Positions 36,046 through 48,819 of a DNA stretch of 57,517 nt are shown piece by piece. The position numbers were made by a program, and so were the translations under genes. Position 1 is the first letter of the stretch, and every line of letters begins with the position of its first letter. Source of the DNA: Elysia marginata (lineage: Eukaryota > Mollusca > Gastropoda > Plakobranchidae); assembly GCA_019649035.1 (NCBI GenBank), contig BMAT01001508.1, forward strand, positions 453,373 through 510,889, in the 5' to 3' direction. A model generated the notes under the pieces. The model made no database searches. It was given only the letters and a program-made list of their open reading frames with translations, and was not told the DNA's origin.

Positions 36046-36689
36046 TCGATGTCCAAACAATATACAGATCTTCGGGTTAATATTTGCCTAGATTCTTCTC
36101 CAGGTGTGTGAGTGTTTATCTCATTTCAAGTTTACCAGTTTTTGTCGGTGAGGAAATTGGTTTGAGATAATCTCAGACAAAAGACTAGAGATATTAGTTT
36201 TGTCGTGCAAAATATAATTATAAAGACTATATTTCAATAAAAGATACGCAAACTCTAGGTAAATGAAAGAAGAATGGAAGTATTGCCTTCCAATATTAAA
36301 AAAGCAAACTTTATTTAGCACAGTGCATTGTTTATCAAACAAAATTGTGATTATAAAAAAATTGAAGCCTTTGCTAGGACTTCTTGAGGATCGAAGTAAG
36401 AGTGACATTTTACTAAAAACCTAATTGTGGTTCACATATATCAAATAGAATTCGTTGAAATATCGTAGTAAAAGTTTTTTTTCAAACTAGTTTTTTAAGT
36501 AAAGAACGAGGGGAATAAAATAGATAGAAGGCAAGAGATATTTAGACATATGAAACGAGATAGAGGGATATAATAGTGACAGGGATAGGAACAAAAACCC
36601 AGACAAACTCGCTGAACGTTGAGTATCATTAAGTACACGTGTAGATAGAGAGCGTGAGTGGTAATGAACGTATATGGAAAAGAAGGAAG

Positions 36690-36730
36690 CGAGCGAGAGA
36701 GAGAGAGAGGGAGAGAGATAAACAGAGAGG
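36690..36730. repeat. (GA)n purine tract
   Basis: GA-rich run; purine bias on the plus strand continues to about 36780, opposite in sense to the 35.4-36.0 kb tract. Confidence 0.9.
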
Positions 36731-38946
36731 TGAAGGTGCGCATAGGAGTGGCTGATGAAAAACTTAGGTAAGGAAAGAGGCATGCTGTTATCTGAGAGAA
36801 AGAGTAAGAAAAAGTTTTCTGTGATGGATAACTAAAGAAATTAATGAAAATTGAAGTATAATTTTTAAAAAAAACGCGTTTTTATGGAAGACAGTGGAAA
36901 ATGTTTCGATAAATAAGCAAAAGAGCGTAGGTTAACTTTATTGAAAGCGATAACGGTATTGCCAAACTTGAACACAAGTCTACAACTGAAACCGTAATAT
37001 CCTGCATGTGATTTTTTATATCAAAGCTACCGATTTGCTTCTCTAATTTAAATGACTCTATTTCTATAACAACCCTGTCTCGTCTGTGTTCTCTAGTCTG
37101 TCTGAATGATTCTGACGTCTTGCATTGTCGACTTTTATCTCATCTTTCTTTTTTCCATGTCCCAAGCGAATACTTTTACTAACCCTAACGAGACATGAGG
37201 CCTAGATCTATACATTGATCGCGCGCTATTTCTAGTTGCTCACACAAGACTGAAGCTCCCAAAATGAAAAAAAATCACGTTCACTGAGCTATTAGAGGTT
37301 GAAGCTAGCGAGTAAAACATTGACACTGATACACCGAAATTAAGCGGAAAAAACTTAAATGATACTTTGGTTGAGAAAGACTTGTTAACTGCGGTTTTTT
37401 TTTTTTGTTCTTCGAATTCTTGATAAGGATACTTGCGCTCCCATTCCTTTCATTTCAAGTAACTTTGAAGAGATCTGGGTGATATTTATTCTTCTATCTA
37501 CTTTTGGTTATGGAATACTTTGTCGGCATGTTCACCAAATTTACTTCTATAATAATAGCTAAAGAAAAACTGAATTCACTCGAATATTGCAAAAAAGGCA
37601 TTTTTCAAGGATTGAAATAATAAGGAACTTTTCTCAGTGGTAGTTTTAATATGTTGCTGCGATGAATCTATTGATAATGTTAAAAGAAGTGCTATTAACT
37701 CTATTACGACAAGAAATCGCTAGTCACAGCATATACTGTTAAGCTGATATGATAAAAAACGTTGGAAAAATTCGTCTTTAACTTAATGAAGAAGAAAGTA
37801 ATACTAAGTTAAAAAGTAACGTGACGAGTACCTCATCTCCAACACTCTACCTTCTCTCAAGCTCTATTTTTATCCCGCTTTTTTATACATTTATATTGAA
37901 TTCTCATTTTTAATCTATTTCTTATACTCTCAATAGTTTTCATAATTAAATCTGTTTATTTATTTCTTCAAAGGTCTCCACTTGCTTTTGTTCTCATGTT
38001 TGCAGTTCATGTTAACATTGGAGTTTTTGTGAGTAAACGATTAACTTGTGAGCTGACTTTAAATCAAACTAAAAAAAAAAACAACAAGCAAACAATACCA
38101 AATATATTCGTACATAAATAGAGCACCGTAAACACAGAATGAACGAGAATAAAACATCTAAAACAATGTGAGAGGATTTGGAATTCAGTCAGATACATAA
38201 CATCTCATCGCACTATGCAGACATTCCAAGATGATCAGATAACCTTCGTCTGGTTTCTTAGCAAGTAGACTGGTTAATTATCTCGCATTCGCGCTCTGAG
38301 TCTTTTAAAACGGTGGCAATTGATATAGAGGGATGGCCTTGGCGTCTAAGCTTGTTACTGTTTTGATGCGAGCCAAGCCCAGCCTGACACAGCTGTGAAG
38401 GATTCAGCTTGATATAAACATGTCATCACAGGAAATAACCCCCCCCCCCCTCTTTATCGCGCTGCTAAAAAGCGATAAACATGGCACCTAAAAAACTAAA
38501 ATCTACGAAGTTATAATGTGGAATAAGTAAAGGAATCTAGTTGTTTTTACTTCTTTCTTTGCCTAGACAGCTAGTATTCATTGGAACTTTTGTGTATCAA
38601 CATTGTGAGATGCAACTCGATGTTCGTGTTGAGTGATTTCCACAGAGTACTCATGTTTATGTAATAGCACTCAGTACTAGGGTCCCGATATCAGCATTGC
38701 GACCCCTGAAGCATTGCGACAGACACACAGGGAGTGACACTTAATGGGTACATCTGGACATTTTCATCTCTCGCACAGCTAAGCCAGTTGACAGCGTTGA
38801 TTGGTTTCGATTTTACTGGTGATTGGAAATTAATGAAGGGGAATGATCTCATCTAACTCTTGCACTGTTTCATTTTGAATAGAAAGTGTGGCCGCACGCG
38901 TTGCTGCTCTTTTCACCGTTAAGGAAGAAAAAAAAACAGCAACGTT

Positions 38947-38949
<3 letters not shown>
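36731..38949. other. Intergenic, nothing seen
   Basis: AT-rich apart from a C11-12 run near 38440. No coding signal. Confidence 0.5.

Positions 38950-38991
<42 letters not shown>
38950..38991. repeat. (TC)n microsatellite
   Basis: Pure TC run, then pyrimidine-rich to about 39045. Confidence 0.97.
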
Positions 38992-38997
<6 letters not shown>

Positions 38998-40188
38998 CTC
39001 TGCCTGTCTCTCTCTGAGCGTATGTCTGTCTCTTTCTTTCCCTATATTTTTCCGTGGTCTAATGTTGTTAGCTGTCAAACATCTCACTGGTGTCTGTGTT
39101 GTTCAAACAACTCGAGAATTTTTTTCCTAGTTGTTTGACTTTGGCGGCTAAGTGGGAAAATTCCAACTTACGCAACGTGATTGGCTGGAGATTAGAAAGA
39201 CTAAGATATGCCTTGTCGATACTCGAGACCTGTAAAAAAGTTTTTAAAAAAAGTCGAGTAATGACGTCATGTTGCTTTTTCGGTAAAGTAAAATTGATGC
39301 TCTCAACGTAGAGCTGGACTGGACGAGATTGTATCGAATACCCTTTTAGGCTATTTCGTCTGGACGAGTCTTTTTGCCAAGCTAAGCCTGGGCCGGACAA
39401 GGAACTGGCTATGCTGGGTCATGCCGCTACTTAACTCAATCTATCCTGTGGGACCGGGAGTAAATAGAAACAGACTCCTATGTCCAGTCGGGTTTTGCGA
39501 GTTGTTTTCATTGTGAAAAGGGTGAGGATGGTTTATTAATTCAGAGTCGAGTGTTTGGGTATTGTTTGTAATAACAATGCCACTACTGTCTAATCATATC
39601 TCTTTCATTAATTCCAGTAATAAAAAGAAAAAAAGCAATGCTGGAGGCTTTTGTCCACCATTTTTATCATAAAGAAGAGGGCAACTGTCACTTAGTACGC
39701 GACTATTTTACCGAAAAAAGTTTTCAAGTTAGTTTTCTAGGTTATAAGACAAACTGAAGTATTTCTGTATAAAAAAGTAATACTTACTAATGTTTGGCCA
39801 AAATTACAAAACAAAACGTATGAAACCTCAAAGAAATCGTCAATCTTTTCCCACAACAGAACGCTCTTTGTAAGAGTCCAACTTTCGCGAGCTTATATCT
39901 TTATTCGTCGTGGTCTGATAGAGTTCGGTCGAGATGAGTGCTTTATTTAAATTCTTGGTGTACAAATAAATTACTACTGTGAAGTATGAGCAGCGTTTCT
40001 CGTTCATTGTTAACAATTACCACTTATTATTTATTACATTATTTATAGCTTATTAACAATGCACTTGTATTTTAAAAAAGTAAACAGAACAGACAGACTA
40101 TGAATGACAAGCTCCAGCCACCAGGAGAATATTCAACTGTTGGAGATGTTTGCGCATCATGATTCATACAGCTTGAGATCGGCTCCTG

Positions 40189-40239
40189 TCTGTTTTTTGT
40201 TTTGTTTTGTTTTGTTTTTGTGGAGGGGTGTTGTTTGTT
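40189..40239. repeat. (GTTTT)n microsatellite
   Basis: GTTTT pentamers followed by GTTT units. Confidence 0.85.
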
Positions 40240-42203
40240 TGTTTGTAAACCTGTTTTTATGAGACACAGAGTGTGTAACTATTCGACTACCTATCTGTGT
40301 GTCTGTAGCTATCTTAGTATCTGTGTTTCTGCTTGTGTCTCTTTCTCTCTATATGTGTCTTTTGAATTTGGCTATATCTATATCTCTATCAGTCTGTCTC
40401 GCTGCCTCTGTCTATCTTTGACTGTCTGTCCATTTGTCAGCCCCTCTCTCTCTTCCTCACCTCTTTCTCTCCCTCTCTCGTCATATTGAGCTTTTAATGC
40501 CGCTGTGTGTTTCTTTCATTTTTTATGCTCCAGACTAACTGCATCGAATTCTTTTAGACCTCCTAGAGCCCTCACTTCTGTCCTTTCTTTACCTCACCAG
40601 ATTTGTATATTTAACCAATAACAATTTTCGCCTTCCCACCTTTGGTTACATAGCAACAGCCCAACGATCAGGCAACTTCACCGAGTCCAAACAAACATGT
40701 ACGTACAATGCGGCATAAGAAAATAATCATATCCATGATGAACTAGAGCGACCTCTTCCCAGCTGCAGAACGTGCGTTCTTCATTTGCGTTATGGATGCT
40801 AGCGCGAGCATAATTATTTATAGTTCTTTCATAAGTGCTGAAACAATATAAAACAGCCCTCCCCCCACCCACCTCCCCTCCCAGAAAAAAAATTGAATAT
40901 GAAAATGATTATTTGAAAGAAAGGAAAAAAAAGGTTTATTTTTGGAAATTGATCTATCAAAGAGAATTGCTAGTGGGATGGAAAGTCCGAGCATTTGCGC
41001 TGCCCAGCCAATCGATTAATCTATTGAATTCAGTTCTGTTTCCAGAAAAGCATTTTTTTTATGTATGTTAGTGACGTGAATAGTATCCAATACTTGTTGT
41101 GTCGAAATATTGTAGAGTTTTTAAAAAATTAATATTAGGATCCTAAAAATGTTTCAGATATCTTAAAATGACACAAGAGAAGATAGCAGGAATTTTCCTG
41201 TGTCGACCAACTTAGCTCTCAACTGGACTGAAATAATTTTATTATTAACACAGTTTCGAAACTGGTCCTGGAAGGCAAAAACAGTCGTTGTTGTTACAGA
41301 CGGCGCCTTCACACTTTCATGCAAATTATGTAACTTTTGATCGCCTGGTGCCCTAGGGCTTCCCGACTGTTATCTGCACCCTCTGTCACACCCGGAAACG
41401 TGATCAAACCTGTTTGAGCCTGGGACATGCCTCTCATCCTATAGAGCAGTAAAACCCATTCACACTGCCTGTTTACATAAGGTCATAACACCTTCACATG
41501 CCCCCTTCATGGCCGGACGGTCCTTTCGTCAGGGGAACGGGGAGGCCACCCTTGCTGAGTAACAGTACTAACTTGCCATCGTAATTCAAATAAAAGTTGA
41601 TTTTATATACATATAAAATTTAATATCTACCATGGCAATGTCACTGTGTCATAAATGTTATTAGCCGGAACGTATTATTCATACATTCATGCAGGATATA
41701 TGTGTAACGGTCTAAATCAAAACCTTGAAAAAATTATTCCTAAAAAACGTTTATAAATACTTTGCGTACAAAATTGTGTGCAAACGTTTTAATTAAAGGC
41801 TAGAGTCTTAGGACAAAAAAACCAGTCTAATAGAGATAACAGTCAGGAGAAATTGAGACCAACAAAAACTAACTGTACGCCTTTCAAAATTATGCCAAAA
41901 TATGTGACTGACATAATTATGAAACACACAAAAAACAAATCATGCAAAAAATACATTAAAATGCTTTCGGTAATGTCACTATGCCGCTACAATAAAATCA
42001 TTTAAGAAAGTAATTTTGTGAATATCGCCTTCACCATTAAGTGTTTACACCCCATTTGTTCCGGTCTGTACTGGTCCTTTTTGCTTTTTCTACCTCTCTT
42101 TGTTTTCTACAATCTCTGCACCTACACTTTTTTCCACCATACCCCCAACTTCTTGACGACCTCTTTTATCCGCCTTATACACCCCTGGTCTTCAATCCTC
42201 CTT
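40240..42203. other. Intergenic with a GC-richer block
   Basis: 41250-41580 is clearly less AT-rich, with no long ORF; it could be a conserved non-coding element, a small exon or an old repeat. The rest is unremarkable. Confidence 0.35.
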
Positions 42204-42250
42204 GTCTGTCTCTCCCCCTCCCCCCCCCTCTCTCTCTCTCTCTCTCTCCC
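42204..42250. repeat. C-run and (TC)n tract
   Basis: TCTCCCCCTCCCCCCCC followed by TC repeats, at the end of a pyrimidine-rich stretch starting about 42080. Confidence 0.9.
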
Positions 42251-42908
42251 TCCGATTCAACTTCATTAGCCCTACTTGTACCAAGCATCTCACTGTGACC
42301 TTCACGAAAAAAATAAAATTCTGTTTCATTTATTTCTCAGAACATTTTTTTTCTGCAACATGACCCAGGCTGTGTGGACTCTATGAAAGATCAATTTCAG
42401 GCCATATACCAGGTCACATGACCTACAGAACTGGAAGGGCGTAATTTAAGTGGCAGATCCATCTCCCCTTTCCTATGGTTTATTGGCTCGCACCAAGGAA
42501 AGCTTTTTATTCGGTCTTAAAAATGGGTGATTTGCACTGAAAGCTGGTTTGCTTCTTACATCTTAAGTTTGTTCATAACGCTGCTTTGCAAACAGAAAAA
42601 CAACAGATTTAAGCTACGTTGTATAGTATATAAAAGTGGGAAATATAACGTAGTTCAATAGAGTTTTTGTAAAGAGGAGTGCTATACAGCTTTAAAAACA
42701 ACAAAAGACGGAGGAAAACCAAACCTTGATTATTTTTTTTTTTGATAAAAAAAAAACAACTGACGGTCATGTTGACTTTTTTTACATTAAAACTAAATGC
42801 AATGCTTTGAGTATTTGAGAGTAAAAAGTAAAAAAAACTAAAAAAAATCATTTGATGGCATGATGCATCTATCTAGACTTCATGTCATTTTTGCACCATT
42901 AATGAATT

Positions 42909-42998
<90 letters not shown>
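42909..42998. repeat. Pure (ATC)30 microsatellite
   Basis: Thirty uninterrupted ATC units (90 bp), the purest long array in the window. The poly-His ORF across it is a by-product. Confidence 0.98.
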
Positions 42999-43001
<3 letters not shown>

Positions 43002-46000
43002 GAAAGAATTGTATAGTCAATCTCAAAGCTTTAAGGTCTTCAACTATTCTTTTAAAAAAGAAGTAGCTAAGCCAGTACCACCTTCAAATCTAACAACTAT
43101 TAAACCAGTGGTTGTACTGAACGTCCTTCAAGCTGCCTTAGGCTGCCTATATGAAGTCAAAATCAATGCATAACGAAATAACCAAAAATAACGAAAATGA
43201 TGCAGGGAGAATGATTCTGAAAAGAATTGCAGCTAAATCATTTTGAATTATGAAAAAAATTATACAAAATATTCAAGTTTGTAAATGTTCATGACGTTAC
43301 TCGACTTCCAATAATACATCACAATTTCTGTCTCCTTTGAACGTCCCTGAAAAAAATGAGTTTTGGCAGCCATCAGCTACTGAATTATTGATGTTGCTTA
43401 TCTTCCTAAAGGCTGATCTCGCGACTTTTCCAGCCCTTCAAACAGTTTTACTTCCCCACTTGACCCAACAAAAAAGACGGAGAACTTCACTTGGGTCATA
43501 CTGATCCACGCCTGATCTCACAAACTCTTGTGTCTCCTAGGGTAAACCCAGATATGAGACACATTAAAATGACCCACGAAAAAAGAACAACAGCAATAAC
43601 AAATACATAAAACCAACAGGTAGCTATATCATTCTTTTTCTTTTCTTCGTTTAATAAATATCGTGTTTTTATAAGATAAAAACATCTACTTTGTTGACAT
43701 TGTCATGCAAAATGTTAGATATGCAAATTTGACATTTATTGCAACCTAACTTCACGTAACTTCTTGACACGGCATATTGTTGTTGTAAAACTATATTTGT
43801 TCTTGTTGGCGTCATGGACTTCACAGCACCTAGCCCCACTAAACACCTTTTTTTATTGGACTCACTATGTGAGGTCAGACCAGCGTTGGGTAGTGCCTAT
43901 ACACGCGAGCCTATAATTTCCCGAGAGACCCAATGCTCTGAAGGCATGCTTGGCCAGGTCGCTATTGTCAACTCACGCAGGGCGACACGAGTGAGTAATG
44001 ATGGCCGCGCCAGGTCTATTCTGGCTGTAGTGTTATGAAAGTTATAGAGCCGGACCTGTTGGCCTGACAAGTTTCTGGTTTGGAAGGCCGGAAGTGTTGG
44101 TCTTGGTAAATTGGTGTTTAGACTAGAACAGAAGAGACAACAGCCTGAAGATCCTCAAGATCTCCCAAAACATATTAGCTCCACATGGTATTTGTAAAGC
44201 TTCTATATGACATTTGCATCAAGTGTCTGTTTAAACTAAGTTAGTGCGCACCCAATACAGCCCAGAATTATTTTAGTGGCCTCTCTGAAAGCACTTTACA
44301 CAGACTGAATCAGTTTATCTAGCAAATAGACACATCGTGAGTATTTATGCTCAAACCAAACTGGAATGACGAATGCTACTTCATAAGAGAGAGATCCCCT
44401 TTAGGTTTATCAAAGGTCATGTCAATGCTCGTCAAGTCGGATTTTCACTAGCTTATTACAAGCTCAGACATGCATAGGTAGTGCAACAGAAATGTGAGAT
44501 CTTATAAATCGATAGATCGGCGCATCTGCTTTAATGACTTGATACTAAAACACAGAGATTAATTTCCTTGTTTGCTTCTGTTTCCTTTCAAATACGTTAG
44601 GCTAAGACAGCAATAGAAAAAATTAAACTTAATTTGCGTAGAGAAATGACCTAAAAATTGCAACCCTTTGTGAACAGTTTTACGTTTCTGATATTTATAT
44701 TTACAGACCGAACGTGCGAGAAGAGATATGAGTGATATTATATTTTCTTTCTTCTGAAGTAAAAATTTTGTGCAAGAAAAACAAGCTGCACAAACACAGC
44801 ATCAGCAACAACGTGGATATCAATATAATTATCTTCATACTGAGTAAAGTAAAAAAAAAATTGGATATCAAAAGATATAAACATACATGTTAATGTTTTG
44901 AATTCGTAAAAAGAGTCTTCATTAGAAACGGGCAAATCTATTTAAAAATTATAGAAAGATCTATTAAGCTAGGGGATACTTGCCAGTCAACAAATACAAA
45001 CATTTAACTCTCAGCATTTTCTTCTTTAAGAACTAACTAGTATATCCTTCATAGGGCAGATCATTAGACTAACGGTATGATTAGACCCAATCAAATTGTA
45101 AAAGCGTAGTACTGAAATTCACCGGCTGAACTTGGCAAATGAAGATGGTTTTTTGTTCATTAAAGCAGTAAACGAAAGCACGAGAGCCGTAAGCATGAAT
45201 TTTTTTTTTGCTAGTTCCTGGATTTCATGCTGAATGTGACGATGTACGGGTATTTTGTTGTAAAAGAAACAGCATTGTGGAATGTCAAAACATGCCATTA
45301 TACTTTAATTCTGAACTCTTGAACTGCCCCTACACCCACATCACTAAACATCTAAATGACGTGAATATTAAGTCTCGGTGAAATCGTTGTTAATTATTTT
45401 AATAACCCGTTTTTAAACACGCGTTCTTCTCTTCAAAATCACGAAAACTGGTAAATCTTTTTCTTTCATACGAAATTTAGTCTTAACATTAATAACTCCT
45501 GAAAAATGTAACTTTGATACTGCTTGGGACTGGAAACGAATGTCTGAAATCAAACGTATATATGCGAAGGAAATAGAAATCCTCATTAGTTGTCGGATCA
45601 ATAAGGGTGGAGCAAAACGCAAGAAAATATATACACACCTGCAACGAATGAAAAGGGCTAGTTAACCTCAGATAAAATGTTTGCTTTCAATGCGAAGCTT
45701 CATGTCTATTATTGAAAGAGAGCAATTGCAGTAATAGGTCGAAACGTTCATCAGAATATTTCTTTTAAAGCTGCCTAGGGATCACATAAACCTTTTAAAG
45801 CTGGTCAGCTGGGGGAGGAAAAGAAGAAAAAAAATTATTGTAGCGCTACTTTAAAACAGAAGCACATAACAGAAGACTTCTAGAAATCGTGATTCCAAAG
45901 GGGATCAAAATAAATCAGGTGTTATTACAATCACTGGGTTTAAAAGCTTCAGGGCACGTATAGTTAGACTATATTTACTTGTGTAAATTAATCATTTTTT

Positions 46001-46352
46001 ACACATAATAACTGGAACTACTTATAATAGAAGTTGACACTGTAGTTTGTAAAGTATAGAACTTCGAAAGTTGTGAAGTTCATGTAGAATTGTTTATGAG
46101 CACAAACAGCATGAAAGTTCCTAGTCTGCATAGAAGGGACGGTAAACACAACATGGGTTCTACTTATTGGGGTGTAATCATTATGGATTGGAAGGACGGA
46201 CATCTTTCATTTGATGTAACAAAAATAAAATGTCGTGCATAAAAATCGCCAAGAAATTAATGCTCATGACCAGCCAGTGAAAGTTCAACTACGCCGACCA
46301 ATCAAATTGTGTTTTGGCTAAGAAATAGCTCAAAGACACGATTTTCACACAA
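42999..46352. other. Intergenic, nothing firm
   Basis: A GC-richer patch at 43.8-44.1 kb carries a 74-codon plus-strand ORF without a motif. Confidence 0.4.
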
Positions 46353-46363
46353 NNNNNNNNNNN
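46353..46363. other. Assembly gap (11 Ns) beside poly(A)
   Basis: Followed by GCAAAAAAAAAAAAA. Other gaps: 24221 (1 N, beside poly-A), 54514-54516 (3 Ns, after G11), 57083-57086 (4 Ns, after G15). Confidence 0.98.
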
Positions 46364-46583
46364 GCAAAAAAAAAAAAAACCAACAACAAAAACATGTAAA
46401 AATACAACTTAAATGATATTCTCTCTCTTAACATGGTGTTAATTCAACTCAGTTGAAATGTTCGAATACACTGGTTTCGTTGCTTATTTTTTTTGAAAGT
46501 AAATAGTTTGAAAGTAGATGTTTAAAATGAAACCGGGTTACTAAGCATCAGTGTTTATTCAAAAGTAGAGTAGTTAGTTTGTG

Positions 46584-46841
46584 ATGGAAATGGTTTCCGA
46601 GTTGCCTCATCAACTTGTGCGTGACATACGCGTGGTCACGTGGCGAACAAATCTGATCTGGATGCAGCAGGTGATGAATGGGAAAGCGGAGATCCCCGGA
46701 TGTTAGAGGGGGGTATTTTGTTTGGACAACATGGACACAAGAAAGAAAGAGTCCCAGAGCACCGCAGCTAGATCGAATCGAGATCAACGGGTGTTTGTCC
46801 AGGCTAGCGAGGCCCAAAGCTTCAAGCCCCGGGGGGAGTAG
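46584..46841 (+). other. GC/CpG-richer patch with two short exon-like ORFs
   Basis: Two plus-strand ATG frames, 46584-46706 (40 aa, ending NGKAEIPGC) and 46731-46841 (36 aa, starting MDTRKKESQS), lie 24 bp apart in a block clearly richer in G, C and CpG than its surroundings. A CACGTG E-box occurs near 46638. An 89-codon antisense frame overlaps both. Composition is protein-like but nothing is recognisable. It could be exon, promoter-proximal or old repeat sequence. Confidence 0.15.
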
Positions 46842-48499
46842 GGGCTAAAGATGAATGGGCTTCAGAGTTCATCAATTGGCCTCCTTGGTTTGTGTGAGGC
46901 AGTATAAATATCAAGAAAATGTCATTCCTACTGTCATGCATGCCAAAACATCAGGTGGGTTTTGATTCCAGTGGTGATTTTTCATATACAATAGCTGAGA
47001 CAGCCACATAAATCTAAAAAAAAATGAAATGGCCTATGATTTCCGGGTATGTGTCGCAAGAGAGAGTTTTGAAAAGGTTTAGGATGCGTTCTGTCTTTTT
47101 TCTCAGTCATCTAATTTATAACCTTTCTTTTTCAATCAAATATTGAGACATTTTCAAGTTCTAATCGTTTTTCAGGGGGTTGGAGGCGGTATCCTTTTTA
47201 CTCTGAACGCGGTTAATCTCTCTTAATTATTGTACTGAAGTAAGATAGTTAACTTGCTATTACTTGGCCTACTGTAAAATAACAGTTACTGTTGGTCTAC
47301 TGTTTGTTTCGCACGACTTACTATAAGTTGCATAATCGCACAACAGCAAACTTTTTTTCGAATAAAAGTATTGTTTTTTTGTGTGGCTCTACCACTCGTG
47401 GTGCATCTGTGTATAAGTGAAACAAATAGGCCTTCTTAGAAGGTAGGCAAAACAAAAATAGAAAACAATCAGTGCTGATATGTATAACAGAAGTATAGTT
47501 ATATATATGATGATATATATATACCTGCTAACGTACGTACACATTCGAAAGTAACAGCGAGGACAAGGAAATATAATGGGCCTTCAGTGTACCGAACCTT
47601 TTAAAATTTCGTCCTAAAACCTACACAAATTTGTTTATCGGCGATATATTTATGTCTAAAGGCATTTACCTTATTCTGAAATATAGTATAGGGAATGAGA
47701 TTTCAACAAGAGTAGGGGAACTTTCCTGATGTCTCTCCGAGTGAGATTGAATCATTAAGGCTAGCACATGCCGATTTACGTTCTAGCGTATTTTTTAGAA
47801 AATGTTTTAAAGACAATAATATGACTTTTGTGAAAATTAAATGGGATTACCCGCTGTCTTGTGAACACAATCTTTTAAAATTTATGCGACAGATTTATTT
47901 TGGAGATAAACGTTATATTTAGCTCTATATTTTTTAAGTTCTACATGTGAAATTGTTTATAAAAGTAAGAAACTTACCAATATGAAACCCTACAATCTAG
48001 GTCTAGATTACAATAACCACTATAGTACTTTGGGGTGTTGTCTTCTAGAAAAGGGACGTTACCCTTGTGTTACCTCTAATCTCATTCCCTATAGGAATAC
48101 CATTTAGCAATGACAAAGAATACAATTTAGAAGGCCCGCGTCCACCATTAAAACGAAGGCATAGAACGACATCAAGTTTTCACCGAAATGTTGTCAGATT
48201 CATAATAAATCATATCTAATGGCTAAGGCTGTTATTAGGGTGGTTACAGTGAAAGAGTTTGATATTATAAGAGAACAAAATACAACGTTTCTTTATCCAA
48301 GGTCATTTTTTCACCTAGAGCAGACAAAGTTGCTTGCCTTTGTGGTTTTTTTTATCCTTGAACCATTTATCATACATTTATTATTTTACAGTCCGTTGAT
48401 CTGTACAAATCCGAAGTAAGAACTGACGCAAGTAGTAAATCCCTAGTAAGTGTATCAATATAAGACACAATGGTTTACACGCAGAAAGTAAGTTTTATA
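46842..48499. other. Intergenic, nothing seen
   Basis: AT-rich; a short (AT)n run at about 47504-47522. Confidence 0.5.
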
Positions 48500-48589
48500 T
48501 GACATTTATATCCACATATCATAAAAATGTGACATTTATGATTCGAAGGGATGTAAAAGTGGCATTTATTATCACCACTTCATAAAGTG
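48500..48589 (+). repeat. Degenerate 30-bp tandem repeat, 3 copies
   Basis: TGACATTTA / TGACATTTA / TGGCATTTA begin at 48500, 48530 and 48560, with CATAAA-type ends in each unit. Diverged outside the core. Confidence 0.6.
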
Positions 48590-48688
48590 TTTTGCTAAAC
48601 ATATATCACCGAAATTAAATCAAACCTGGGGCGAATTTTGCATAGTTTGTGAGTATTGTAAATTAGTCGCTGCTGAAATGAAATGCCA

Positions 48689-48819
48689 AACCAGTTTATC
48701 AAGAACTTTTTATACTTATGTTTTTTTTTTTATTGATTGTGGCATGATAATGCTCAACCAGTTTATCAAGAACTTTTTATACTTATGGTTTTTTTATTGA
48801 TTGTGGCATGATAATGCTC
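48689..48819 (+). repeat. Recent tandem duplication (67 + 64 bp)
   Basis: Units 48689-48755 and 48756-48819 are nearly identical, starting AACCAGTTTATCAAGAAC and ending GGCATGATAATGCTC. They differ mainly in the length of an internal T run, which implies a young duplication. Confidence 0.92.

Noticed and set aside
35459-36091. Several overlapping Ser/Leu/Phe-rich ORFs that look like membrane proteins
   Set aside because: Caused by the polypyrimidine tract; open in all three frames.
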